NCBI GenBank assembly: GCA_029207755.1
Contig: JARCOQ010000002.1
Coordinates: forward strand, 54,463,172-54,527,171
From: Chamaea fasciata
Taxonomy: Eukaryota > Chordata > Aves > Passeriformes > Sylviidae
Direction of reading: 5' to 3'
DNA: 64,000 bases
Shown here: one piece after another, positions 26,010-39,000 of the stretch
How positions within the stretch are numbered: the stretch's first letter is position 1
How the letters are laid out: every line of letters starts with the position of its first letter
Position numbers and translations under genes: made by a program
Notes under the pieces: model-generated
The model's database searches: none
What the model saw: only the letters and a program-made list of their open reading frames with translations
What the model was told of the DNA's origin: nothing

Positions 26010-29000
26010 GGATGTGCTGTAGAAACCCAGCAAGTTCCTTCTGTGTTATGCAAAATTTCCCGTCCTGACAGGGAACTAATAACTGCTTGTAAGTGTTTCT
26101 GAGCAGCAGTTTCAGTGCAAAACTTGGGCCCCAGGCTTGCACGTGAGGCTGCAAACAAGAAGTATAGATTCTCATCTGAACACAGTTACAAATTTTATGA
26201 GGAATTCTTGCTGCAGAGCTTGAGAGCAAGCAAGCAGAAACTGCCGGGGAAGGAGTGAGGAAATGTCAAGAGGTGAAGTGGGAGGAAAATGAAAATGTGC
26301 AAAGGAAAAATGAAATAATAAAGGGAAACATGCCAAAGAACGAGGAAGATATACAAGAATATAGCTTTTTAAAACACTGAGAAGAAAAAGATGAAAACTA
26401 AGGAAAACTCAGAGCAGACAGCCTAGGATGTAAAATTTCTAACATTTAAAAACCTATACAGTCAGAACATAATGAGCGCATGTTCAAGGAGACATATGTG
26501 AGTGAACCCATGTGCATATGACATTGTGTTCAGTCCTACAGGTGTTTGTGTGCAAATTTTCATCTGGATCCAAAGGAAATTGAATTATTCTTTTCTTGGC
26601 AAATAGCTGCCTGCTGTTCAGGAGAGCAGTGTAATTTATAGTCCTGGGGTTTTTTTCCCCTGCCATGGTTTGCAGCAGAAGACAGGTACTTGAAATTCTG
26701 GCAGTGGGTTGGCAATGTCTGAGTTTGCAGCAGAACAGCTTTATCTTGGCTGTGACAGCCACCCTGTGCAGGGCAGGGGCCCTGGGAAAGCCCATTCTGC
26801 TACTGTGTCAAAGCCGACTGTGGTTCACTCAACAAAAACTGAGTGAGATTGAGACTGAAAGTACATGAGAAGGTTGGTTGACCATGAGTCAGCTTCTGCC
26901 AAATCAGATTCTCAAAACTCATTACTTTGTTTCCTCACAGTTTTGCAAAAATAACTGATATAACAAGTGTAATTAAAAATAATTTTACTTTTTTTCCATC
27001 TGTTTCACATGCTTTTTACTCCTGTAAGCCTCTGGCCAGCTGACCCACCAAAGTCCTATTTTCATGGGTTTCCTCCCATCACAAAATCGAATTACTTCCT
27101 GAAAGAAACCAGGAAAACTGGGAAACACATTGGACTGAGTTGGGGTCTAACCATGACCCTGGTTTTCTTTTGTAGGACTACCAGAACAGGATAGACAGTA
27201 TTGCTGCAAGAGCCTCCATGAGTGACACTTCTAGGCCCGTATCCATCTGGGAATGGTTTTATCAGCTGGAAGAGTCACTGCCAATCTCTGCTGGAAATGT
27301 GGGACTTGCTTGTTTTCCTGGGAGAGCCTTGGAGATGTGCCCTTCTCCCACTGCACCCAGACCTGAGAGCTGACAGTGGCCAGGCTTCTCCAACCTCTTC
27401 TTGTCACTCTCTCACCAAGTAAAACCTAAGATTAGCTCATGCACTTTTATTAATATTTCACTAGTGTTCCCCTTTGCAGCAAATGGATGGTTTTGATCAA
27501 TAATTCATGGTTGGGCGTAGCCCATTAAATTTGAAGTGGGGTATATGCTTTCCTGTTATTTATTTATCATTGCTTTTATTTTACAGGGTGTTTTTTTCCC
27601 AGCTATTTCATTTTTCACTTGCTTAAATGCCTCTCCTTCAAAGTTCAGACTGCTTGCAGGAAATTAATCTTGTGCCTTATGACTTTTAAGTAAGACTAAG
27701 CTCTCTTCGAGGGCCTGAGACTGAGCCATAAGGAAAACTTTCAGACCCACTCAGTCACTTCAGTGCAGGAGATCTCTTTGAAACAAATGACTTGGGAAAT
27801 TTGGTAACAAATCTAACTGCTCAAAGCTCACCCCTGGCCTCAGAGCTGTCTGCTTTTTGTTTCACAGGGATACCTGTCTACTTCTGCTGAGGGAACAACC
27901 TGCTCAAAGACCAGCAATCCGTCCTTGCTCTGTCCACTCCTTTGCCAGTGAGGGCTGTTCTGTTGGAACCATCCTGCACACAGGTTTTGGGGAGTGTAAG
28001 TCTTCTTGGGCTGGTTGCAGGTTGTATCCCCTGGTTAGAAGTGGCCTTCTACTTTGCTTTGTGAAAACAGTCTACTCATAGCTTGTTTGATTTTTGTGGC
28101 TCATCTTGATTCACAAATAAGACAGATTGTAGTGAAATTGAAATAAAGATTTCCTTAGAAGACTAAGACAGGTTACAGAGTTTAGGGCTTGGAAACTGAA
28201 AGCTGCACAAGTATGTGAAATCATAAACCAATCTCCCAGCCTAGCTTTAACAGGCCATTATTCTCTTGGTCATTCCTGTGCCCAGATTGAGGGGAAAGGG
28301 TGACGTTTGGAGAGCTGCTGATCTGAGAATTACCCTATCAAAATCATGCTTTTTCACTATGGCAGAATTTCTTTCTACATTCCTCTTTCTCCAACCTTGC
28401 CAGTATGCAAGCCTGGGTGACCCTCCCTGATCAAGCATAAATGTCTTGTTGCTGATGGGCACTCGAGGCTGCCGTATTTGCTGTGTGGCACAGGCTTCCC
28501 TTCATTCACACCTGTGTGTATGGCGTGGGCCATCACCTTCCACCCTACCTGCCTCTCCTCTCCATGCAGCAGCCATGCAAGGTGCCACTGGGAAAGACCA
28601 CACAAGGGGTTGGTGAGTCCTGCCATGGAGTGTGGTGGCTGAGTGGGGGTCGGAGACCAGGTTTCACAGGGAGGGAGGGCACGGTGGCAGACTCCAGCTG
28701 GAGGCAAAGCTCTGGCAGGGGTAGATCTGCCCCACTCCTTCCTGCACAAACAGATTTAGACAAAGAATGAGATGCTCTTGTTGCAACAAGAGATATTTCA
28801 TGATATAATGATTCCACCCCCAACAGACCCCAGTATTCATGTTGTGACACCTTCAGTGGGATCAATGCTTTGCATTCTTAAGGCTTTTTCTATAATGCAG
28901 GAAGAATACAGTGTAAAAGGTCTGAGTTTCACATGCATTCTGCAAAGCCCCAGTCTGTAGTATTCTCTCTCCTGCAGAGGTCACAGGTGGCATTTCAGGG

Positions 29001-32000
29001 TACACTGCTAACCTCGACCTAGCAGCGGGTCAAATTACCAACTTGCACCTGAGCACATGCCATCAGAGTAATGACTCCTGCTTCACAAAGACTCATTTAC
29101 CTTTCAACAGCATTGAAATTCTCAGGGTCCGTATTCAGAGGCAGTTCAGTGCCTAAATCACTAGTGGTTACAGGAAGTGTCACTGACTTTCACAGGAACA
29201 AAGATAGTCACACGTAATAAAGGTTCAATTGAGACAGCATCAAACTGTAGTGGGATTTAGATCAGGTATAATACTTATACACCTCTGTACTTATATATGA
29301 GCAAGATATTATTTGTTAAAAGGAGATAATTTTGTAATTTATTTTGATTTGCCCTAGTTTTTCACAGACTAAAATGTTCCCCTCGAAGGGTTCATTTAAA
29401 ATTGTGCTGTCATTAAGTCAAAGATACTTTTCAAGTGCCAAAGGCTCTTGTCATTCAGCTAGGAAGATCTGTGCTGCAGTCCCCACTCTGCTCCCTACTG
29501 CACTCTTCCCATCCCAGAGTGTGGTCTATAACCTGTGACCATATCAGCTGTGGCAAGGAAGACATTGCATTATGAGAGTGTGATTTTGCAAAGTAATGGC
29601 TTTTGGAGGAAGTAATTTCCTGAAGCAGAAGTGGCCTGCAGGAAGGCAAAGTTCTTGGGAGATTGCAGTGGGCAGTTAAAAATGTGAGAGCGCAGAGGTG
29701 GGTGTGCCAGGAAAGGCCACCACAGGAATACCCTTCCTTAGTGCCCAGAAGGAAACTACTGACCTACAGCAGACCCCAGCTCCCTCCTCGGCTGGGGATC
29801 CCTGCAGAGCCCCTCCTGGATGCAAGAACACAGTACTGTCAAGTCAGATAAAGCTGCTGGACCTCTTCTTGGGCAGATGCCCCAGATCCTTCAAACGTAA
29901 CTCCCATTCATTGGTGGAAGTGGGATTACTGGTTCCTGCATGCTTTTTGAGTTGTCACTTATCTTGCTAAGAAACATCCAGGCCTCGTGGCAGGAGAACT
30001 GAGGCAGTTTCTGCTCTTCCCAAGGCTCCCCAGGGGTGCAGGGGAGGAAGGTGAGAGCCCGTTGGCTGGTGAGGAGGTTGAAGTGAAAGTGCTCTGTCAC
30101 TCAGAGCTGTGGGACTGATCGGGGCAGGGGCAAGGAGGAGAAAAGTCGTGGAAGGGTTTGAAGCCTGTGGTGGCACAGTCTGGCTGATCTGCAGTGAAGT
30201 GTGACTGCATTACACATGCAGCAGGATGGGAGTGTCAGCACTGCTAAAAGTGCTTGGAAATAAAGGTCCTTCAGACACAGGGACAATAAGGGGCAAGACT
30301 TTTGAAGTGTTGTAGTGGTGACAACGGGGGAAAAGATTGGTTTTGACCTTTTCAGCTGTGTCTCAGGGGCATGGTCTGTTAAGAGGTTTAGTCCTCCCTC
30401 TGCAAGTGATTGAACACAGTGCATGCTAATTTATGGTACTTAATTTATAGACAATTATCTTTGACATTTCCTGATGTCTTTTCCTGTAATTGGAGGACCA
30501 CCTCTCCTTTAACTTTTTTACCTTTCATGCACATAAATCTCAAAGCAGCTCCATGGATATTTTGGCCCTAAGACTGAAGCTGTAGGTCAAGTGTATTGTT
30601 TTTCTGAGATGGGACAGTAGTGGACATTTAACTCAGTCCCACAGTACAGCCTGTCCTAACACCAGATGGCCTGTTGCTAGCCATAAGCATACTTTGTGGC
30701 AAAATGCAAGCTATTTATATTACAGAGTTACAATGGAACACCCTTCTAGGGAACCAGTACTGTAGTAATAGCCTGCAGTATCCTGCCCTGTTTAAGAAAT
30801 TACTTTGGAGACATCATACTCATCCTGCATTGTCAGCAATAACACAAAGATCCACCACACAGGTACAAGTTGACCAGGTACAGGTAGGAGATAACTATTG
30901 CACCGTCCCACTTAAAGGTGTTTCGGTGCTGCCCAATAAAATTGTTATTTGTGTGATGCTTCAAGGATGCACAGTGCAGGGTTTAAATTGTGTGTCATGG
31001 CAGGGCTTCAGCTGGGGTAGTATCTAAAGACTACCTAAGTTAAATAATATTTGGTGAGACAGCATTGTTAGCTATACAGTGACAATCCAGCAGGTCTCGA
31101 AATGAGGGAGAAGAAGGGATTCATGATCCACATGGCAAATATATTTTTTGTTTATGTCTTCCTCATAAATCCATCATACTTTAAATCTCATCCTCGCTGT
31201 CCTTGTATTTCCAAGCTTGTTTGAACACTTCTTTAACACAGCTGGTGCCTATGGGATGTGCTGGTATTGAATCAGTGCTGAGGACACAGTGTTGAGCTCA
31301 GTCTAAGTCACGTGAATATAAATTAGCATGCAGCATGTTGGAAACTCTGAGTAGCTCCCCTTATACCTTCTGCATAAACTGTAACAACTCAAGAGAGGGT
31401 GCTAAGAGTGTTAAGCAAACATATCTGGTAAAGGAAACACCCACCTCAGTTTTCCTGTGTAAGTAACACGTTAGATTTAGAACACACATCCCTTTGCTGC
31501 CGTGTTCCTTATCTCAGAAAAGACATTGCAGCATTTAATGGGATGTCATGGAGACCAACAAAAGTAATTAAGGATTTGGAAAAGGTCTGTAAGAAAAAAG
31601 CTGGGACAAACCGTCAGGCTGGTGTAAACTATCCTAGGAAACAAAAGAGGAGCTGTGGCACAGCCTATCAAATAATCAAATACCATAGAGGAAGTATTTT
31701 TTAAATAGAAGTGAGTAATCAGAAATGCCTGAAATGTGTTTCAACATACTTCTGAAAAGAGCACATGTATGTTGATTCAAGGATGGATCTTAATTATGGA
31801 GATTTGTTCATGAGAGGGCTTTCTTGAATTATTTTACAATAGCGCATAGCTCGTGGTCCAGCTGGTTTGGTGAATGACAGCTTTTTCATTAAAGACATAC
31901 AGTTTGGTAATTTTTTTCACCTGCCAATTTTCAGAGGTAAAAGTCTGAACAGAAGTTGTTGAAAAAGCTGAAGGATGATTCTTCAGCCTATGGAAAGTGG

Positions 32001-32279
32001 CAAGAATCTTGCTGTTAAGGCAGGACCTTTCTTAAAGTCCCCGTGGGACTGATTAATAACTTTAATCTTTTGATGTTGTGTTTTCAGATCTAAGGCTTCA
32101 GCAGTGCTGCATTGTCAGGGCTTGAAAGATTTGCATCCATCAAACACTTTTACATGTGACCCTCAGTGCATTGGGAAATGTGTCCTTGAAGTCTGTGTCA
32201 GCTGTGAAGTGGTGTGAGGAGTGCTGTGTCCTTTCTCAGGCTTCCCTGTTCAATAAAGTCTTGGACAAACTGTAGGGAG

Positions 32280-32610
32280 ACACCAGGATGGTACTGGGAT
32301 GGAGAACAACAGATCAGAGAACAGGGAGAGAGGGCTCCGCTTGTTCAGCCTGGAGAGCAGACGACTGAGAGGGATCTTGGCATCTACGCCAACCTAATCA
32401 GAGCTTATAGAGAAGATAGAGACAGCCTTTAGTCAGTGGTGAACATTGATAATGAAAAGGTCACAAGTTGCATCAAAGGAAATTCCAACCACTTGCATGG
32501 AAGAAGTTTTTACAGGGAGGGCAGTAAAACATTGGCAGAGGTTGTATGGCGATGCTGGGGAGTTTCCATGCCTGGTGACTCTGCCCCAGCCTGGCTTGGC
32601 AGCCAGCCCT
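32280..32610 (+). mobile_element. Degenerate CR1 LINE 3' fragment
   Basis: GGGCTCCGCTTGTTCAGCCT, GGAGAGCAGACGACTGAGAG and later AAAACATTGGCAGAGGTTGT match the CR1 tail on the + strand, with many gaps. Confidence 0.65.
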
Positions 32611-33022
32611 GGCTGGTGGATGAGGTGTCACTGCAGACCTCACTGTTCTATGCCTCAACTGTGGCTTCCCTTACCCGGGAAGAGCAGAAGTGTTCTGAGC
32701 ATTTCTGTGTTCTGTGAGCAAGAGTGGTAGGGAGAGGAAGCTGTGCAAAGCAGTGGCCCTTATTGAAAAGAGCTGAGGTGAGGAGGTAGAGACCAGAGAG
32801 TGCTTCATTTCCTTATAAAGATAAAAATCTGTTTTTGTGAGGTGTTTTGTCACCACTCACTTCCCTCTCTGGGCTCAGTCGTGGGCTCGCACTCTTGGGC
32901 TTGCCACATTGTACTGCAGAAAAGGAAGAGGTTCCTTGCCTGCAGTGACAACAGCTTTGCAGTTCCTCCACCCTGTAAGACGTTTGGTTTAAGAAGTTCT
33001 GCCCTTTCTGGTGTATTTGCAG

Positions 33023-33072
33023 CTGCTGAGCTGTTTCTCTGACGGTTTGGACCCACTGATTGAGCCCGGGAG
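33023..33072 (+). other. LCP1: Candidate 5' noncoding exon of LCP1
   Basis: The acceptor-like TTCTGGTGTATTTGCAG and an excellent donor GGGAG|GTAAGA bound 50 nt about 9 kb before the coding exons. It may be an internal 5'UTR exon or part of a first exon: about 100 bp upstream, AGAAAAGGAAGAGG (near 32918) resembles a PU.1/ETS site of the sort used by leukocyte promoters. Transcript data would be needed; this is inference. Confidence 0.3.
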
Positions 33073-36000
33073 GTAAGATCACAGCATGTGGTGGTTTTTT
33101 GCAAGCTGCTCTCACTGAGGACCCCGACAGTTTAACTGCACAGGAAATTGTGGGTGCCATGAAAAAACAGAGCAGGTTCTGTATCAGTGTGAAGCATTTT
33201 CCAGTAGTCTTGTGCACAGCATCTCTACTGACCTTCAGGAAACTGTTTGACGGATTTAATTTGGCAGAGTGGTTTTTGGCTGAGTAGAATGGTAGTCTTG
33301 GAGTTGGCATTGGCTTGGAAGGGCATGATAAAGTAAGGAGCCATTCTTTAGATTGCAGACTGGATCCATGTAAGACGGTAATTTTAATTTCAGTGATGAA
33401 AAACACTGATTCATAAGTATAATGTAATTTGGCTAATAGTGCTTACGATGTAATCTGCTGGCTGTTAGGACACTTATATCAGATTTTTAGAAACGTAATT
33501 TTACTTTCCAGTGGATAAATTAAACTGATTCATGATAGAGCCTGATTGCAGTAGGGACTTCTGCTTTAAAAATAGTGATATGTGGTGGTCCTAACATTAT
33601 ATTTGCCTTTTAAGATCTTGACTGATGAATCTGGTCAGGCTTGTCCCTTGTATTCTTTGGGATTTCAGCTCAGGCTCTAGATGCATTGTGAGTTGCAAAT
33701 ATCTACAGATATATTAGGTGGTAGTATTGTGAACAGGAGCCTCCAGGCTTAACTGTCTTCTCTGTAAGAGCAGTAGTCATGCTGGTTTTGTCATATAGCG
33801 ATTTCCTTGGCACAGAGATGTGGTTTGAACACTGACTCAATTGAACTTTAGGTCTTTGTAATCACAACCAAAGACACAGACCAGGCTGGCTGACTGATCT
33901 CGTACTACTACAGGTGTCAGGTGAAGATGATTTCTAGCAAATGCAGCTGGCTGCTCAGCAGTTGGGGTTTGGTCATCTTAAAAAAACCAGATCACACCCT
34001 GAAACCCCTCCTGTAAAGAAACTCCAGCATGTTTCACCTTCCTCCCCTCTTGTCTGCCCACAGGAGCAGTCAGGCCTCCTGAGCTGGGGAAGCTTTCATG
34101 AGTACACAGGAGATGTGGAAACCCCCTCTGTGTTGGGAAACTCCACTGAGAAGTGATGCTAGAGCCAGGAGGGACTGGGAAGTACCTGGTAATGTGGGCG
34201 GGGGTTTCTGCTTCCATCCTGACCATAAGGTCCAGATTTACTTAGCTCAGAAGCTAAAGAGAGCATTCACTCTATAGGCCAAAAAAGGGATGTATTATAT
34301 TACTGGGTTTGAATCTGCTTCCTCAACTGAACCAGAGTGACTGCTTGGACTGAATATTATTATGGTTATAAAATGTTTGTACTTAAATTTAGCGGTGTTG
34401 CTCTTCTTCTCTTGCTCACAGAGCCTGCCGCCCACTCCATTGCCTTGCATTTTGCTATCAATTTTTTGACCCTGTTTTTTTCTGATTTCAGTCATGAGCA
34501 GCTTAAAACACAGCTGTGTTGCTTGGAGCAGAGTTGTCTTGATAGTGAACCTACTGTAAGAGTCATCACCATATGTTTTTTATAAAAAAAGAGAAGAGAT
34601 TGAGTAAAGGGGAAGGAAGGAGATGGGGGAGACCAGGGGAATACAGTGCATTCAGAAATGTAGCTCATTTTCATATTCAGCCCCTTCATGCAAAACAGCA
34701 GACTCCAGTGAAATGCTAAAACAAAATGTAAAAATTATCAAAGTGAAAAATATTTAAGAAAGAAATCTGAAACAGTATTTCGGTACTGCAGGATGGAGTA
34801 CAGTAGGTTCTGTTGGACAGTCTGTGTCGTTATTCAAGGGGAAATCTGTAGGACAGGAAATAAATTCCTTTAGGAAAGGCTGTCTTCTCCTTTTCTTGCA
34901 TTAGTTACCAGCCTTCCACAACACATTTGGGTCAGTACTTTGTCACCTGACTTCTTGCTGTCAGGCTGAAGTACAGAGGAAGAGGAAGATTCCGTCTGTC
35001 TGTCTGTCCAGGGTTTTATGCCCATCTGTCACCCCAGTTGTGATGGGGCAGAGCTGGGATAGATTCTCATACCTATATCCAAAGCAGACCCCGCAGATGC
35101 TCTTCTCTTCCCCCACCTTTGTTAGGGAAGATGGAACCGGGTGGGGCAGGGCTTTCCATGCCAATGGGACACCTGTTGAATGGCTGAAGCTGTTTGTCAG
35201 CTTGAGAATCAAAATATTCCTTTATCTAAGCAACAATGTTTTCACTTTAAAGCCTGTGTTGATAAAGAAATGAAGAAGCTAAGTGACCCTACAAGCAATG
35301 TAGTGTACTGGTTCTTTTTTTTTTTTTCTTAAGAAAAATTCTACAGATTCTGATTGAAAAATAATATGCACCTGTATGCTGTCTCCCTAGTAGGATGTAT
35401 CTGACAGATACAAGACACGTAAGGAGAGTATGTATAGGTTCAGAGCTCTGCTTTTTCAATGTCTTAATTTCCTTGAAGGATTAGCCCTTCCTGCTACTGA
35501 GTGGTATATTGGAAAGATATCACCATCTCTTTCCAGACCCTGTGGATTTTCCCTTCCTAAGCCCTGTTGACCAGTGTTTGATTTAGGACTCAGGCATCAC
35601 ATTGACAAATAAGGTCCCTTATAAAATGGAACATTAACAAATAACTCATGGGCATTGCTGTGTTCTTTCTGAACAATGATAAATGTCTTTTCTCTGTATT
35701 TTCTTTTTCAAATTGTGTAAGAAAAAAAAGATAAAGTACAACATCTTAATAATTCCAGCGCCTACATGCTAAGATTTGCTGTTGCAGGCACCAGTCTTTT
35801 AAAAAAAACTTTGAGGCAAAGATTGTCATTTATTGTGGACTAAATCATGAATCTTTGTAATGTACAAGGGAGAAAGTATTTGCCATATCTTCAGAAAGAC
35901 TCCTCTCGGTGTCTTGAATGTTGATTTAAACAGCAGAATCCCACCCAAACTGAAGGTACTGTGATCCAAATTACCCATGGCTAACAGAGCCAAGTATGTT

Positions 36001-39000
36001 TCTGTCTACTTTAGGGTTTAAAATTTAGCTCAGCATCTTTGAGGAAATTAAAAAAAATACTCTTGTTCATCTGTAGTTATTTTGGTGGGGAAAGTGTCAT
36101 AGCCCAACATGTGCAACATGAAAAACTAACTTTTTTAAATTAACCACCTCATGTGTTTGAAAATGTTGCAGTTTGTGCTTCTTAAATGATTTTCAAAGTC
36201 CTTGTGTAAGAAATGCGTCTAATTGGCATGTGATTCCAAACATGTTTGTGTTTGCTGATATTGTCAGCCATGGTGACCAGCTCTCTGAGTAACTCACCAG
36301 CACAGCAGAGAGATACGGACACTAGTTTTTATCTTACATCATGAGCAGAAAAAACGGTGTCATAAAATGAAATATCCACTTAGTCTGCCTGGGAGCTGTG
36401 ACACCAAACAAGAATAAAGGACATCGATGGGATTGTTTGTTTGTCTAAGAAGGCTGGATACCCCACAGCTATCACTGCAAATGATCACTGGCACCTCACT
36501 TTAATTTAGCATTGAAGCTACTGTCCTATTTTGCTGTGGGTGCAGTATGGATCACCCTGCTGGTGCAGGGATATAAGCACATTATTTTGATCAGAACTGT
36601 AAGAGAAATAACAGTTAATAATAAATACATAGGAGAAAAACTATGATAGTAGCAAATATGCTGAGACTGAAGTTTAATTGAGAGAGAAACTATTCTGGAT
36701 TATGCAAAAGAACACGTTTGGCTGATTGTCAACAAGATGGCTTTGCCTGCTACATTTTAATTGAAAGTTTTTGCTAATGAGCACAGGATGAAACTTCCAA
36801 ATTGAGGAACTTCTAGGCCACACTCCTGTAGTTTTGTAGCATTGATTCTTCTTTCAACATGAGATCTACCAGATAGTTTATCTTTTTCTCACCCTTTACT
36901 GACAATGAAAATGGCAAAAACTTGTCTCCAGAAAGAAAGTATCAAAACCTAACTCAAAAATCTTCTACTCTTGTCTCCTCCTCAGCCCTTCCACACTGTA
37001 GGAAATCAGCTGAGACAAATAATTTGAATAGAAATATATATGGATACCTGGACTTACATGTGGGATCTTACAAGAGAAAGGTAGAGGAAAATATTTCTGG
37101 GGAGGAATATCCTGTCAGGGATATTCTGATGAGTGACCAGGAATAGGCAGTTGTTCACAGGTGCAATAAATACAGGACAAAGATTGAATATGTCTGAGAT
37201 ACTCTTGTTTTCCCTTGTACTTTTCTGGCCTTCAGGATGTCAGGTCTATCAAGTCTATCACAAGAGTTTCTGCACAGTTCTAAGGCCTCTTCTCTCAATC
37301 CTCCCTTCTGGTGGCATGATCCAAGGCAGGCAGTGCCTTGGGAGAGGTGCCTCTCCCAAGAGGAGAGCCTCCCATTCTTGGGGGTACCTCTTTACTGTCA
37401 GCTGGGAGGGAAAGTCTAATGAAGAAGGAAGCTGGGGAAGTATTCCCCAGCCCTTACAGAAAGCTGCACTTTGGAAATTGAATTTGTGAGTGAGATAAGA
37501 AAGAGAAAAGGAGCTAGAGGTATGAGCCCTGGTAAAGTAAAAGGCAGAATTTTAAATGTGCAGAGGGACAGTCTCACACTGCCCCTTGAAACTCTGACAG
37601 CTTCTGGTGTTTTGCAACAGCAAGTGCCTCTTATTTCATCACTTTCAGAACAAAATAAACAGGTTTGAAGAGATGATAACAGGAAATTTATATATGCCAG
37701 GGAACGTGTATCATGTCACTCTCCAACAGCTAGGCAAGTTATCGTATAATTAGCAAAATACTTGTGCATTAACAAAGCAAAGCCCTGACAGAAGAAAGTG
37801 AGTAAATTTTAGTAGTTTCTTTTACTTTCTTGACACCAAATTCACAGTTAAGTTGTTCCTGACTAAATATGTCTGTGAAAGATAATGTTGTCCCATGAAA
37901 TGTACTTTTTTGTTTTGGGGAAAGGTACAACTTTATGTCTGTCTATAAAATGCCATTTCACATCGTCAAGGTTTCCATTGCCTCACTTGCAACAAAGCTT
38001 AAACACCACAGCAGTGGAGAAAAGTACCAAACAAGGTAACTATTTAACACAGGTCTTGGAAACCTTGAGGTTTTAAGGGCTTTGCCATTTATTATTTATA
38101 GTGCATGGTGGATGTACACTTTGCCAAGCAATGCATAACCAAGCAAGTCCTCCAACCATGGCTTCAAAATCAAAAAGAAAAGGAAAGAACATCAATATCA
38201 CTGTGTTTCAATTTAGCAACTGTGTTCAGGTCTAAGATTATTTTAGTTCTTCCTTTATAGTCCAGTCTAAAAATAGTTTGTTATTAGATCTCTTAAAACA
38301 TCAGTGTGGTCATAGGTTCATCTGGGGATAAGGTCAAATAAAAGGAGGCTTTAGGGCAAGGCTGTGACATGTTGGTTTGGAAATGATGGCAGGGAAGGGA
38401 GTGCTTTGTGAGAGGTTCTTTTGGTGTCAGTTTGCTTGTGTTCTCAGCAGCTTAGGTGAGAACCTCTTCCCTTTTTAACCCAGCAGTCTTCTTAGGAGGA
38501 AAGAGTGTATTTGCACAACTTTATGTTTTGCTTTTGCAATAGCAGGTTTATGCTGCTTGCCAAACAAGAATGAAGTGTTTCTTCCAGGCAATGTTGTAAT
38601 ACGGATGCTCCGAAGCCATCTGAATCTCAGACTGTCTCAGGGAGTTTTCTACTTTCCTCCTGAATATTTACTACCTTCCATTTATTTCTTTTTGGCAGTT
38701 CCACTGCCTTTCTTGCTCTGACGCAGGGAGTTGTCTTCCTGTCCTCAGCATGCTGTCTCAGCATCTAAGCATATGCTGACTTTCACCTCATTCTCCCTAA
38801 GACACTTCAGGTCTTTCACCGATCTTCCATCACACCAAGGTCAAGATCCTTTCTCCCAGCTACTCCTGATCTTCAGTATCTCATTTGGGCTGACAGCTAA
38901 GCTGTTTGTGTTCAGTCTTTACCAAACTCCCCTCTGTCTTGCCAAACTTCTCCCCTGCACAGCTTTTCTCTTTGCTTCTGGCCTTACATTAATTTGCTCA

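Larger units (their letters stand above)
14500..32279. other. Upstream region or intron of LCP1
   Basis: Between the CpG island and the candidate 5' exon. It holds two CR1 copies, the simple repeats listed and no supported coding sequence. Confidence 0.5.

Noticed and set aside
32813..33406. 197-codon minus-strand open frame
   Set aside because: No recognisable domain, low-complexity wording, and it overlaps the better supported + strand splice signals.
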